Below are positions 35,004-45,650 of a stretch of DNA of 64,000 nucleotides, one piece after another. The notes beneath the pieces were generated by a model. The model was given only the letters and a program-made list of their open reading frames with translations. It was not told where the DNA came from and ran no database searches. Every line of letters starts with the position of its first letter. Within the stretch, counting starts at the first letter, position 1. Made by a program: the position numbers and the translations under genes. Origin of the DNA: Lentinula raphanica (lineage: Eukaryota > Basidiomycota > Agaricomycetes > Agaricales > Omphalotaceae). The stretch is from the NCBI GenBank assembly GCA_027919835.1, contig JANVFP010000015.1, forward strand, positions 682,001 to 746,000. The letters are read 5' to 3'.

Positions 35004-37400
35004 TTTTCCTGATGGACCAGGTTTGATATTCTTGAAAACGACGCCGCGACTTTTTGATCATTAACGTGCATTCACAGTCACTCAATGTCGTCGAATGTCA
35101 AGAGCTACGCGATCTCCTCCTCTACGTTGGAACGGAGCTATCCGACGATGACATCCCTCATCGGACAAAACTAATGGATCTCATATTCGACCAATTTGAC
35201 AAGCAGTTCAGTGAAATGAAGAAAGAGCTTAAAGTAATGTTTCTTGTTTTGAACGCTGAATAACTATACTGATGTTATTTGATAGTATTCCCTTGGCCGT
35301 ATCTCATTCACATCCGACATGTGGTCGAATGGTGTACTTAAGGGTTTCATGGCTATCACGGCACACTATATGGTTAGACTCGATGGTCATCTAGTCATGA
35401 GAGCACGTCTCATTACTTTCCGGCATGTACCTGGAGCGCACGATGGCAACAACATGGCTGAATATTTCTTCCGTGTGTGTGATGAGCTCGGGATTACTGA
35501 ACGGGTAAGGACTCTTCAGAGCAAACTCACTGGCTTTATTACTGATATTGAATCGACGTATGTCTATCAGATCGGAATGATAACATTGGATAATGCTTCT
35601 AACAATGGTACTCTAATGCGAGGATTGGAACGGCGTTTGCGAGCACGAGGCGGTGTGTTCAGTGAACATGGGAATCGCATACGGTGAGTCGATATCTCCC
35701 TTTCCCTTTTGTGATTTACTAATTTCTACGTTGATAACCAGCTGTTTTCCACATGTCATCAACATTGCGGTCAAAACAGCACTTTCACGCATCGGTGAGA
35801 TCGAGCTCAATGATGCTGATCAGGTTACTCTGGACGAGATCTTTGAATTCTCATCTCCTGATCAGTCCGCCGATATGAGTGAGGCTTATCGCGAGTCTCT
35901 ATCGAAAGATCTGATTGGGTGTGCTCGTAAACTCGTGAATGCAAGTCGTTCCTCAGGAAAACGTTGTGACGCTCTCAGAGAGGCTATTTTAGCATTGCGA
36001 AGGGCGCAATCTTCGCATGGAGATGACCAACTTATGAGGGAGGTTGTCCTCCTACGAGATGTAGATACGCGGTGGTCTTCAACTTTCTTGATGATTGACC
36101 GTTTACTTGAATTATACCCGGTGCGGCACTCACACTCCATTTTCATTTTGTGATCCTGTTAACATACAAACTTAGGCTGTGAAGGAGATTGCCAGCAGCC
36201 CTGAGAACGATGAGCTTCAGTCTCTACTGCTCGAGCCTTTTGATCTCGGTGTGCTATCGGATATCCGATTCTTTCTCAAGACATTTCATCTTGTTCAAGA
36301 ACTCGCTTCTGCTCAAAAGACACCTTGCTTGGCGATTGTTCTTCCACTATATGAACAGTTGGTGACAAATCTCCGTTTGCTCAAGAATGCTCTTCCAAAT
36401 CTATCGCATGCAATTGAATCAGCGCTTCAGAAGATATATGAGTACCAGGATAAGTGTCGGTCAACGCATATGTATTCCTTTGCAATGTGTATGTGCATGG
36501 TTAACTATCCCTTGATTATCACTGACGCAGCGTTAAAGTTATTAATCCGACCTGTAAACTCAAATGGGTTGATGCGCATTGGGCTCAGGATCATGCAACA
36601 GAGGCAAAAGAAGCTATCAAGGACATTGTACGCTTCAGATCTGTACCCTCAAAGTGTATATCTAACCCAAATGTTTTCCAGATGTTGAATCACCAGACTG
36701 ATATGCGCAAGCAGAAGGTCGGAATCACTGCGAGCCGTGTTGCTGTGAATCCCTATTCCAGCAGCTCAGATGCTGCTCTTGCGCAACGTTCCGGCCTTGC
36801 TGCATTGGAGGATTTCTCTGCCTCTATTGCTGCACTTTCACGCTCGTCATCTACAGCTTCGATTCACTCCACATCGGGGTCGCTCCATGGCGAAGAGGTT
36901 TCACCAGAAGAAATTGAGGCATGTGCAGTTCTCCAGGATAGAGAGTCCGTTGAGAAGGAGTTCAATACTTGGCTATCGGAGGGCATCATTACGGACCAGG
37001 ATAGGCTTCACTCATTCGATTTGATAAGATTTTGGGATAACGTGAGTTTCTCTTCATATTTGGACAGGCCGCAGATACAAAGCTTACCTACTTACAGCCC
37101 CTCATTCAAACACAATTTCCCATCATCTTCCGTCTTTCTCTCGATGTTCTTCCGGTACAAGCTTCTGCTGTACCTTGTGAGCATGCATTTTCATCTAGCA
37201 AAGAAACTGACTCCGCGCGTCGCTCACGTCTATCGCCAGTACTGATGGAAGTCCTTCAGATGCTTAAGTCTATCTATCGATCCGACCGTTTGGATTTCAC
37301 AAAAAGCTGGGTTACAAAGAGCTCAGAAATGGCCGAGGAGCAAGCGGATGGATTATGCACAGTCGGGAACATGAGTGTCGTAGATATCGACAGCGAGACA

Positions 37401-38060
37401 TGTCGTGACATCTGACATGTGTGTTATTTTTCCTTATCACATGCACTCCTTTTTGCATCATATGTCCTTGCTACCACCTGATCGTTCTTCATGACTCACT
37501 ACAATTAGCAATGATACCTCCTGCTTCATTATCAATCCTCTTCTCATGCTTTATCATTCTCCTCTCGCGTTCTGTCATCATTCTTCCTTCCATTCTCGCA
37601 CTATGGTACTTGTGTTATTATTCTTCATATCTGTCTCTCGCGCTGTCACTACTCCTTATCTTTCCAACCATTCTCATTCGCTCTTCACCTTTTACATTCT
37701 CGCACTACACCTTTTACATTCTCGCGTTATTGTCTTTTCCAATCTTCTTCACTCACGCTGTTCGTCTCTACTACTTTGGGTACTTATTGTTTCCCCCAGT
37801 ATAAATACCACTGTAGTTAGACTCCTGGTTCCCTATCTCGACCTCTTGGTCATTGGGAACTAGGTTCGTATTTGTATCCTACTCACACTCAATAATACTA
37901 ACTTGGTCATTGGGAACTAGCTTGTCATTTCCTTCTGAAGCCCTAGTGATTGGCCCTTCGTGCCCTCACTGTTGCTGAGATCAACCTCACCCTTACCCTG
38001 TATAGGGTCGTGCTTGTGCTTGTGCTCGTGTCACCCTTCTGTGCCAGCTCCTTCGGGACA
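37401..38060 (+). repeat. 5' LTR of the gypsy element
   Basis: 660 bp, beginning TGTCGTGACA and ending CGGGACA. It contains a TATAAATA box at 37800-37807 and an expected transcription start near 37830-37835. Open frames inside it are present identically in the 3' LTR and are not genes. Confidence 0.95.
37800..37807 (+). promoter_or_regulatory. TATA box of the LTR promoter
   Basis: TATAAATA lies about 30 bases upstream of the sequence ATCTCGACCT (37835-37844), which is complementary to the primer-binding site. This fits a transcript starting at about 37830-37835. Confidence 0.65.
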
Positions 38061-38062
38061 TT

Positions 38063-38072
38063 AGGTCGAGAT
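38063..38072 (+). other. Self-complementary primer-binding site
   Basis: AGGTCGAGAT begins two bases after the 5' LTR. It does not look like a tRNA 3' end complement (no TGG start). It is the exact complement of ATCTCGACCT at 37835-37844, close to the predicted RNA 5' end. This is the arrangement used by self-priming Tf1/sushi-type chromoviruses. Confidence 0.65.
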
Positions 38073-38556
38073 CGCTTACTCGTACCATCAGCTCTTGTAA
38101 CTGATCCTACGAGGCGTGTGGAAATCGGACATATCCGATCCTCCACCCTACTCTGTCATCACGCCTACCTTTGGAGCCTTCACAGATTGTTCCAACTACA
38201 CCCACGCATTTGACTCCACTGACCACTGTGACGTACATTGGTCAACTGACTCTGACAGCTGGGAACACTGTGACGAAAATCCTTGTCCCAATCGATACAC
38301 ATTTCCACTCGAACTTGATTACGATTCAGAGCGTTATTTACACATTCCCCCAGAACCACCTGTTGCACCATCCCCCATACCCCTTAGAGTTGGACGATCA
38401 TCCAACCCTAGTTCCAGAGCATCCCCTGCGCTTGTGCCTACTTCCATCACTCCATTAGAATCAGAATCAGAATCAGAATCGGACTCAGACAGCGACAATA
38501 TACCTGAAACTCAACAACCTGACACTACAGAACCCGAACCAGTTGATTCTTCTACA

Positions 38557-39657
38557 ATGGCAAGCATTCAACAGATCGCAGACATCATTCACCAGCTTGC
38601 ACAACAGCAGCAGGCACTTCAGACAACAGTTACAGACATTGCAAGTAATATGGGCACCAGTAAAAGTATTAGCAAACCACAGCCCTATGATGGGAAACGG
38701 AGTGATGATGCTCGACGCTTCATGGCAGCATTTGAACTCTGGTCCCAGGGGATCTCATCACTCAGAGGCAGAAACGAGGAACGGATCAAATCTGCTATCT
38801 CCTTTCTCGAAGGAGATGCTGCTATCTGGGCCACTCCAATCTCCGAAAACATCAGTAACGTCAACAACAATGTAGCAGGTGCTTCCTTCATTTACCCCAC
38901 TTGGAATCTATTCAAGGAAGCTTTTAAAGCTCGCTTTGAAACGGTCAACCCTGTAGTAGATGCTAAGGAAGCACTTAAAGGGTTATGGCAAGGAAAGAAT
39001 ACAGTTGCAGCCTATGCAGCAGCATTCAAACAGCATGCAAGCCGTACTGGATATTCTGACCCAGACCTCCGAGATCGTTTTTATCAGCATCTATCCAACC
39101 GAGTCAAGGATGGATTGGTGTACACTGATGAAGATAACATTAGTACCTTGGATGGTCTTATCCAGGAAGCCATGCGCATTGACAATCGTCAAATTGAGCG
39201 TGCTAAAGAAAGGGGACAGAGTATCACCACCCCTTCTCGAGTCCCTAACTCCACCAGTGCTTTCCACGCCATTCCATTTGCTCCTGCCCGTGATCCAAAT
39301 GCTATGGATGTAGATGCCACTTCCACTGGACGGTCCCCTGATGATTATCGAAAATTCATGGCTGGAAGATGCTATGGATGTGGATCACAGAATCATCGCA
39401 GGGCAGATGGGCATCACGAACGAGATATATGTGACTACTGTGGATACACAGGGCATCTAGCCAATGTTTGCCGACGAAAGTTCTTGGGCTACCCTCGACC
39501 AAGCCAAAGAACTGCTGCCACTGCTGGATCCTCCACTTCTAGTATAGCTGCTACCACTGTGCCAACCCTGCCAGACTTCTCCCAGATTCTCCAGCAGCTG
39601 ACAGCTAATCAGAAAACATTAGCTGATCAGATTTCTGAATTGCGCCAGAATTTTTAA
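38557..39657 (+). CDS. gag: gag of the gypsy element (366 aa from the first ATG)
   Basis: This is the structural capsid protein of the retrotransposon. The ATG at 38557 ([13 protein letters not shown]) is the first in frame, although the frame is open upstream to about 38116. A helical leader ([13 protein letters not shown]) is followed by the retrotransposon gag domain ([43 protein letters not shown]) and a zinc-knuckle-like Cys/His cluster ([11 protein letters not shown] and [14 protein letters not shown]). The frame ends at TAA 39655-39657, directly after a run of five T and just before a predicted hairpin. Confidence 0.9.
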   Translation: MASIQQIADIIHQLAQQQQALQTTVTDIASNMGTSKSISKPQPYDGKRSDDARRFMAAFELWSQGISSLRGRNEERIKSAISFLEGDAAIWATPISENISNVNNNVAGASFIYPTWNLFKEAFKARFETVNPVVDAKEALKGLWQGKNTVAAYAAAFKQHASRTGYSDPDLRDRFYQHLSNRVKDGLVYTDEDNISTLDGLIQEAMRIDNRQIERAKERGQSITTPSRVPNSTSAFHAIPFAPARDPNAMDVDATSTGRSPDDYRKFMAGRCYGCGSQNHRRADGHHERDICDYCGYTGHLANVCRRKFLGYPRPSQRTAATAGSSTSSIAATTVPTLPDFSQILQQLTANQKTLADQISELRQNF

Positions 39658-42600
39658 AGTGGGAACCTGTCACGGCTGCCGCCTGGTTCCCTGAATTGTA
39701 CTCTAAATCATCTTCTATCTATCAATCTGTTTCCTCGTGTACCATCGGTTCTATGCAATCAAGTGATTCTTCTCACTTCCGTGTTCCGATTAAGTTACAA
39801 GGCAGATTCAAGAGTACAAACAGTGCAGCAATGATTGACTCTGGAGCAACTGGTCTGTTTATACACCAGCGCTTTATAGATCAACATCGAATCATTACTC
39901 GACCTCTTCCAAAACCAATCACTCTTTACAATATTGATGGCACACCAAACACAGCAGGGAAAATTACTCATTCGGCACGACTTCTTTCTACAATAGATCA
40001 GAACATGCCACAGCTTCTTGAATACTTAGTCACCAACCTAGGATCAGACGACATAATCCTTGGGTTACCTTGGCTTCGGAAAGTAAATCCAAATATCAAC
40101 TGGAAGGAGGGCCGTATCTCGGTACAATCAAAATCAGCCCACCCCATGGTTATCGAGGAAGTACCAGAACCCCGAGTGGCTAATGTAGGGGGGACCACTT
40201 TAGATCTACTAGAAATCAATCCAGAACATGTTCCATTGCCGACACCAACTGCTGATGAAATGGAGGACTTGCGAGATGATGCCCCACCCCTCTACCGCTT
40301 ACTCAGAAACCGGAAACAAAGAAGAGCCTTGCGTCGGTCTGGAGTTCTAGATCATGCTACAGAAGAACTTTGGTGCGCAGCTGGATACACCTATTCCCAA
40401 CAATTGGCAGAAGCAGCTTATCGAGAAAAACCAAAGCAATCATTTGAAGAAATTGTTCCTCTGGAATATCACCGACATTCAAAGGTTTTCTCTGAGAAGG
40501 AATCAGAACGTCTTCCCGATCACAAACCCTGGGATCATGCTATTGATCTCAAACCTGATGCCCCTGAAACCATGCGAACCAAGATTTACCCCATGTCACT
40601 TAATGAACAAGAAGAGCTTGACAGATTCTTGAAAGAAAATCTTCGTAAAGGTTACATACAGCCTTCTAAATCCCCAATTGCATCACCAGTCTTCTTTGTG
40701 AAAAAGAAGGATGGCAAGCTCCGGTTTGTACAGGATTATCGACGACTGAATGACTACACCATCAAGAATCGTTATCCCCTCCCCCTTGTTGCAGATATCA
40801 TCAGCCGACTTCAAAATTCCAAAATCTTCACCAAGTTTGATGTTCGATGGGGATATAACAATGTGCGGATCAAACAAGGTCATGAATGGAAAGGAGCATT
40901 TGCAACTAACCGCGGTCTCTTCGAACCCCTGGTTATGTTCTTCGGTCTCACCAATTCTCCTGCTACATTTCAGGCCCTCATGAATTCCATCTTTGCAGAC
41001 CTCATTGCATCTGGAAAGGTTGCCGTATATCTGGATGACATCCTTATCTTTACTGAAACATTGGAGGAGCACAGAAAGCTGGTTCATGAGGTCCTTGATC
41101 GACTTGCCAAGCATGACCTCTACTTGCGTCCCGAGAAATGCGAGTTCGAAAAGTCATCAATTGAATACCTGGGGCTGGTCATTAGCGAAGGACAGGTTCA
41201 GATGGATCCAGTTAAGGTCAAAGCTGTAAAAGAATGGCCTACACCAAAAACACTACGTGATCTTCGAGGATTTCTGGGCTTTGCTAACTTCTATCGGCGG
41301 TTTATTGAAGGATTTGCAAAAAAGGCGAGACCTCTTAATGACTTAACACGAAAAGATATCCGATGGGACTGGGGCACTTCACAGCAGGAAGCATTTGACA
41401 GCCTGAAGGCAGCATTCACGACTGCACCCATTTTAGTGCTATGGAACCACACCAGACCCACACGGATTGAAGTCGATGCGTCCGGTTTTGCCACTGGTGG
41501 AACCCTATCACAATTCCAGGAAGATGGCCTTTGGCATCCAGTGGCATTTCGGTCAGCATCTATGGGGCCAGCAGAGCGTAATTACGAAATCTACGATCGC
41601 GAAATGCTTGCTATCATAGAAGCGCTCAAAGATTGGAGGCACTTTCTGGAAGGACTACCCGAACCATTTGAAATCATTACGGACCATCAGAATCTAGAAT
41701 TCTGGCGGACGGCACAGGATTTGAGCAGAAGACAGGCACGATGGGCTCTCTGGTTATCACGATTTAATTTCCATCTAACACATCGTGCGGGAAGGATTCA
41801 CACACAAGCTGATGCCTTATCCCGCATGGCGCAACACCAGGTTCATGATTTCGAGGACAACAAAGAACAAGTCGTACTTAGACCTGAGCATTTTATTAAG
41901 GCATCAACTGCAGTATTGCTTGACAATCCATTGCTAGAGCGTATACGGCAGAACAGCACCCGAGAATCAGAGGTAATTGAGGCACTCAACAAGCTCAAAG
42001 GACCACAGAGCCTTACTCATGGATTGACTGATTGGCGAGAAGAGGAAGGTCTAGTATTCTACCGAGGAAAGATATATGTTCCACCTAACCAAGAACTGCG
42101 TAAGGCAGTACTAGAGCAATGTCATGATTCACGAACAGCAGGACACCCAGGAATGCATGGAACATTGGAACTAGTCAACAGACAGTACTGGTGGCCAGGT
42201 ATCCGTACATTTGTTGACAAATATGTCGAAGGATGTGACATTTGTCAGCGGAAACGACTAAACCCTTCCCATACAGCACCACTCCAACCTCTACCTGTTC
42301 CAGCTGGTCCTTGGGAGGACATTGGCGTTGACCTTATTGGCGAGTTACCTATGACTCAAGCAGGCCACAATGCCATAATCACATTCGTTGACCATTATAC
42401 CAAAATGATCCATTGCTTCCCCACAACTACGGAGATAACTGCAGAAGGCGTGGCAGATTTCTTTTACCGAGAGATCTTTCGCCTTCATGGAATTCCCAGA
42501 CGGTTTGTATCAGATCGTGGACCGCAGTTTGCGGCAGATGTGATGCGACAATTACTTAAACGTCTGGGAATTGAATCCGCCCTCACCACGGCCTATCACC

Positions 42601-43469
42601 CGGAAACCAATGGACAAACAGAACGTGCAAATCAGGAGATAGAGCGATACATCCGAATGTACGTAAGTCGACGACAAGACAATTGGGACCATCTTCTCCC
42701 TACTGCTGAGTTTGTCATGAATTCCCGAATACACTCCGCACATTCACATTCTCCTTTCGAAACACTCTACGGCTACATACCCGAATTCAACATTCCAATC
42801 GGGATCTGGAATAAATTCCCATCAATTGATAAACGATTGGAATTGCTGAAATATGCAAGAGAGGATGCCGAAGCAGCTTTACGTATGAGTAAAGAACGGA
42901 TCAGGGAAGAAGTCCAAGGAGAACCACCGACATTTGATGTAGGACAACCAGTCTGGCTTTCCCTCAACAAATTAAAGATACGGCAAAAGAACCAGAAGCT
43001 TGGAAGCAGACGACTTGGACCATTCGAGGTGGTAGAAAAGACAGGTCCACTAACATACCGACTCAATCTTCCATCGTGGATGAAAATCCATGATAACATA
43101 CATGTGAACCGGCTGTCACCCTGGAAGGGCAATGATGTGAATGGGACACTACCACCACCGCCGGAACCAGAAATTATAGAAGGAGAAGAGTTTTATGAGG
43201 TAGAGAAGGTTCTTGACAGTCGCTTCTATGGTCGATGGAAGAAGCTTCAATTCCTGGTCCGATGGAAAGGATATGATGAAGGTCATGATGAATGGATAAA
43301 CGAGGAAAACATACGGGGCTCAGCAGATGAAGAAATTGAAGATTTTTACAGGATCCACCCTAATGCACCACGGAAAATTGCGGCCTCCATTTTCAACTCA
43401 CTTCCATGGCAATTCTACGAAAACTTTACAGAGGTAGTCGCTGGGACATCGACTGTAGGAGGGGGGTAA
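39639..43469 (+). CDS. pol: pol polyprotein of the gypsy element (protease, RT, RNase H, integrase, chromodomain)
   Basis: The frame is open from 39639, overlapping the end of gag. The first in-frame ATG lies later, at MQSSDSSHF (about 39753), so expression by frameshift or reinitiation is likely. Domains counted from 39696: aspartic protease ([14 protein letters not shown], about residue 49), reverse transcriptase ([17 protein letters not shown]; active site VYLDDILIF, about 443), RNase H ([12 protein letters not shown], about 590), integrase with HHCC finger ([13 protein letters not shown] ... CDICQRKR) and DDE core ([36 protein letters not shown]), and a C-terminal chromodomain ([32 protein letters not shown], about 1165-1225). 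The chromodomain usually directs integration to modified histones. No stop or frameshift was seen within. The stop codon TAA (43467-43469) abuts the 3' LTR. Confidence 0.95.
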   Translation: MAPEFLKWEPVTAAAWFPELYSKSSSIYQSVSSCTIGSMQSSDSSHFRVPIKLQGRFKSTNSAAMIDSGATGLFIHQRFIDQHRIITRPLPKPITLYNIDGTPNTAGKITHSARLLSTIDQNMPQLLEYLVTNLGSDDIILGLPWLRKVNPNINWKEGRISVQSKSAHPMVIEEVPEPRVANVGGTTLDLLEINPEHVPLPTPTADEMEDLRDDAPPLYRLLRNRKQRRALRRSGVLDHATEELWCAAGYTYSQQLAEAAYREKPKQSFEEIVPLEYHRHSKVFSEKESERLPDHKPWDHAIDLKPDAPETMRTKIYPMSLNEQEELDRFLKENLRKGYIQPSKSPIASPVFFVKKKDGKLRFVQDYRRLNDYTIKNRYPLPLVADIISRLQNSKIFTKFDVRWGYNNVRIKQGHEWKGAFATNRGLFEPLVMFFGLTNSPATFQALMNSIFADLIASGKVAVYLDDILIFTETLEEHRKLVHEVLDRLAKHDLYLRPEKCEFEKSSIEYLGLVISEGQVQMDPVKVKAVKEWPTPKTLRDLRGFLGFANFYRRFIEGFAKKARPLNDLTRKDIRWDWGTSQQEAFDSLKAAFTTAPILVLWNHTRPTRIEVDASGFATGGTLSQFQEDGLWHPVAFRSASMGPAERNYEIYDREMLAIIEALKDWRHFLEGLPEPFEIITDHQNLEFWRTAQDLSRRQARWALWLSRFNFHLTHRAGRIHTQADALSRMAQHQVHDFEDNKEQVVLRPEHFIKASTAVLLDNPLLERIRQNSTRESEVIEALNKLKGPQSLTHGLTDWREEEGLVFYRGKIYVPPNQELRKAVLEQCHDSRTAGHPGMHGTLELVNRQYWWPGIRTFVDKYVEGCDICQRKRLNPSHTAPLQPLPVPAGPWEDIGVDLIGELPMTQAGHNAIITFVDHYTKMIHCFPTTTEITAEGVADFFYREIFRLHGIPRRFVSDRGPQFAADVMRQLLKRLGIESALTTAYHPETNGQTERANQEIERYIRMYVSRRQDNWDHLLPTAEFVMNSRIHSAHSHSPFETLYGYIPEFNIPIGIWNKFPSIDKRLELLKYAREDAEAALRMSKERIREEVQGEPPTFDVGQPVWLSLNKLKIRQKNQKLGSRRLGPFEVVEKTGPLTYRLNLPSWMKIHDNIHVNRLSPWKGNDVNGTLPPPPEPEIIEGEEFYEVEKVLDSRFYGRWKKLQFLVRWKGYDEGHDEWINEENIRGSADEEIEDFYRIHPNAPRKIAASIFNSLPWQFYENFTEVVAGTSTVGGG
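39651..39691 (+). promoter_or_regulatory. Candidate gag-pol -1 frameshift site with downstream hairpin
   Basis: gag ends AAT TTT TAA and pol is open in the -1 frame from 39639. Slippage of the TTT codon by one base on TTTTT would join gag to pol before the stop. A 7-bp perfect stem, GGGAACC (39661-39667) with GGTTCCC (39685-39691), starts four bases after the stop codon. Confidence 0.45.
43457..43469 (+). other. Polypurine tract of the gypsy element
   Basis: AGGAGGGGGGTAA immediately precedes the 3' LTR and overlaps the last pol codons. It is expected to prime plus-strand DNA synthesis. Confidence 0.75.
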
Positions 43470-44129
43470 TGTCGTGACATCTGACATGTGTGTTATTTTT
43501 CCTTATCACATGCACTCCTTTTTGCATCATATGTCCTTGCTACCACCTGATCGTTCTTCATGACTCACTACAATTAGCAATGATACCTCCTGCTTCATTA
43601 TCAATCCTCTTCTCATGCTTTATCATTCTCCTCTCGCGTTCTGTCATCATTCTTTCTTCCATTCTCGCACTATGGTACTTGTGTTATTATTCTTCATATC
43701 TGTCTCTCGCGCTGTCACTACTCCTTATCTTTCCAACCATTCTCATTCGCTCTTCACCTTTTACATTCTCGCACTACACCTTTTACATTCTCGCGTTATT
43801 GTCTTTTCCAATCTTCTTCACTCACGCTGTTCGTCTCTACTACTTTGGGTACTTATTGTTTCCCCCAGTATAAATACCACTGTAGTTAGACTCCTGGTTC
43901 CCTATCTCGACCTCTTGGTCATTGGGAACTAGGTTCGTATTTGTATCCTACTCACACTCAATAATACTAACTTGGTCATTGGGAACTAGCTTGTCATTTC
44001 CTTCTGAAGCCCTAGTGATTGGCCCTTCGTGCCCTCACTGTTGCTGAGATCAACCTCACCCTTACCCTGTATAGGGTCGTGCTTGTGCTTGTGCTCGTGT
44101 CACCCTTCTGTGCCAGCTCCTTCGGGACA
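43470..44129 (+). repeat. 3' LTR of the gypsy element
   Basis: 660 bp. It matches the 5' LTR except for T at 43655 where the 5' LTR has C at 37586. It is followed by the target duplication AGACA. Confidence 0.95.
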
Positions 44130-44385
44130 AGACAATTCGGGAGTTGTTGATTGAGGGAAAAATGGGAGAGGTATCGCGCCTTATCGTAGAGTCACTTAAA
44201 ACACCTTGATTCATTACTCAAGTCTCATAGCTACTAATACTTACACTACATGCAGGCGCTGCCTGATAATGCTCTCTCGGTACTTTGATATATATTACAT
44301 GAACGGTTAAACTCGAGTTGGTTCGAGTTGAGTTGGCTTAGTAAGCAACTCGAGTTGCGACTCAACTCAATCCGCGGCAACACTA

Positions 44386-44393
44386 GCGGCGAG
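44386..44393. repeat. Right 8-bp target-site duplication of the hAT element
   Basis: GCGGCGAG is identical to 21363-21370. Confidence 0.9.
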
Positions 44394-45138
44394 ATGCTGT
44401 GTAAAACAATGCGCTTTTTTGCACGACGTGCCCTGAGACTTGAGTGGTATATACACACTGATACGCTATAGCAGACGATGGGAATTGGTTTTTAGCACTA
44501 GATATCTGCCAGTGAATGTTTATTAGTCACTGACTCACTGACTCACTGACTGTCCTTCAGCCCACCTGCAATACGAATGTCACTCAGCCCCATAGTTGAT
44601 TAATAGTTGATTGGGCAATAGTGACGCCGTCGCAAAGCTATGTTCGACGCGTTTGAAGTTTGTCAATCGCTTGACAAGTCAATTCTTGAAACAGCACCGC
44701 AAGAAATCACAGCCTGACGGGCTTCGAGCCCGTCCTGTCAAACGACTGGTACAAAAAAGAGGACTCACGGATGAGCAAAATAAAACAAGTTCGTCAACCG
44801 CAGGTCGGGTCAACTCTTCGAATCCTCTCATTCTATTCCCCAATCTTAAAACTCCCTCAAAGTGAGAACGGTACTGCATCTCCAGTTATACGTTGGCTCG
44901 CGCCGCTAAACGCTACTGTCGCAGATGCGTCTCCGCTACCTCGGAATTCATTTGATAGTTGGGTCCTTATTTGTGTCTATCGTTCTGGCGGTAAGGTTGA
45001 CTCGCCAACAAGTAAGCGTAGTATGTATTAGTTTTATGATTTATTCATAATTCCAATTCGACCTAGGCATCAATTGAACCTCAGAAACCAAAAGTCACAA
45101 AACTTTCCATCGCTTTTTCCGAACAGAAGCCCTCAACG
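44394..45138. other. Intergenic region right of the hAT element
   Basis: This holds a short tandem run of ACTGACTC (about 44528-44550) and a perfect 8-bp hairpin (GACGGGCT/AGCCCGTC at 44716-44734). No gene was supported. Confidence 0.35.
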
Positions 45139-45650
45139 ATGGAGGATGGCACCGGGGCTTCTTCAAAGCGACAATCAATTCGAATATCTGGAAAAAGCAG
45201 CCCCCAGTCGAAAAACGATGGTGTCATTGAAGACATCGTCTACAGCAAGTTCATGCGGAAAATAATAAAAGAACAGTTCGAGCTCGATCTACAAGAATCC
45301 AAGCTCGAAATCAGCGGGACGCCCGTGAGATCGATAGACAACAAATACCACTTCGACGTCGCCCTCTCTTTGAATATTCCCATCCAGGAGTGGAAGGGGA
45401 GAGCGGCGGTAAGTATTACTACGAAAAAGTGGTGGACGGAAGGAATAAGTGTTTCGGGAACTTTGCGTAATATCGACGGGGTGAAGGTTGCATCGATCAA
45501 GGACAACGAGTTCGATAATACGTACTTGTTTCACAGCGGTGAGTCCATTTGCGCTGTGTAACTGTTGACTAATTTTACCCTTTTGTAGGGAGACCGATGG
45601 ACGTATATGGCACTGTCTACGATGGTGGAGAAACAACGAAGGCCACATAG
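45139..45650 (+). CDS. Hypothetical protein, two exons (153 aa)
   Basis: Exon 1 is 45139-45538 and exon 2 is 45589-45650, joined in phase 1 by a GTGAGT...TTTGTAG intron of 50 bases. The N-terminus is Ser/Lys-rich (SSKRQSIRISGKSSPQSKND), followed by a charged helix (KFMRKIIKEQFELDLQESK) and a segment of alternating hydrophobics that may be beta strands (YHFDVALSLNIPI, AAVSITTKKWWTEGISVSG). No family was recognised. A good intron and balanced codons favour a real gene, but the size and lack of known homologs keep confidence modest. Confidence 0.4.

Larger units (their letters stand above)
23979..35014 (+). mobile_element. Plavaka-type DNA transposon carrying a TET/JBP dioxygenase gene (11,036 bp)
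   Basis: The ends are CATCAGGAAAA (23979-23989) and its exact complement TTTTCCTGATG (35004-35014), flanked by GA on both sides (23977-23978 and 35015-35016). Excision of the element plus one GA rejoins the hAT transposase reading frame as GCAGATGACCAG followed by an intron donor, which proves the boundaries. Inside are a plus-strand Plavaka transposase (31756-34809), a minus-strand TET/JBP gene (26610-30256) and a minus-strand DUF6532-like gene (24555-26499). Subterminal regions 23990-24550 and 34810-35003 hold many short repeats of the AACTTGAG / CAACCTGAG / CCAGGTT type, probable transposase-binding sites. Two-base duplications are consistent with CMC-related elements, although the ends do not begin CACTA. 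Confidence 0.9.
37401..44129 (+). mobile_element. Ty3/gypsy chromovirus (LTR retrotransposon), 6,729 bp, full length
   Basis: Two 660-bp LTRs (TGTCGTGACA...CGGGACA) at 37401-38060 and 43470-44129 differ at only one position that I could find (37586 C versus 43655 T). Both flanks carry the 5-bp duplication AGACA (37396-37400 and 44130-44134). The internal region has gag, then pol with order protease, RT, RNase H, integrase and chromodomain, which is the Ty3/gypsy chromovirus order. The insertion lies in the last exon of the hAT transposase; removing element plus one AGACA restores that frame. All coding domains look intact, so the copy is very young and potentially active. Confidence 0.95.
23443..44209 (+). 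pseudogene. hAT transposase, split by two transposon insertions
   Basis: The first coding exon has a BED-type finger (WLICKWC then NIRTHLKTHH) and ends ...FSKFSELLVRWIVADD at 23978, where the Plavaka element is inserted. It resumes CCAG at 35017-35020 before a GT donor. Further exons: 35078-35233 (SLNVVECQELRDLL), 35286-35504 (FTSDMWSNGV, catalytic Asp region), 35571-35683 (TLDNASNNGT), 35742-36120, 36176-36486, 36531-36627, 36682-37041, and the last from 37098. The last exon holds the hAT dimerisation domain (PCEHAFSSSKETDSARRS). It is cut at 37400 by the gypsy element and resumes at 44135 (IRELLIEGKMG) to a stop at 44209. Phases match throughout, so the gene was intact before the insertions. 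The ATG at 23443 is the first in frame, but an upstream exon is possible. Confidence 0.9.
21371..44385 (+). mobile_element. hAT-superfamily DNA transposon, expanded by two nested insertions
   Basis: The left end TAGTGTTGCCGCG (21371) and the right end CGCGGCAACACTA (44385) form a 13-bp perfect, about 22-bp imperfect terminal inverted repeat. The element is flanked by the 8-bp target duplication GCGGCGAG at 21363-21370 and 44386-44393, the length diagnostic of hAT elements. Multiple ACTCGAGTT-type subterminal motifs lie inside both ends (about 21395-21475 and 44310-44370), likely transposase-binding repeats. The element carries two genes: an accessory ORF (21763-22920) and a BED-finger hAT transposase (23443-44209). 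Removing the two later insertions and their target duplications leaves 5,243 bp, a usual size for an autonomous hAT. Confidence 0.92.

Noticed and set aside
37421..37863. Hydrophobic open frames of 127 and 105 codons inside the 5' LTR
   Set aside because: They are duplicated in the 3' LTR (43490-43932) and arise from pyrimidine-rich LTR sequence; they are not separate genes.
44716..44734. GC-rich hairpin resembling a tRNA arm
   Set aside because: It is a simple 8-bp perfect palindrome with a 3-nt loop. No acceptor, D or T arm or anticodon arrangement could be fitted around it.
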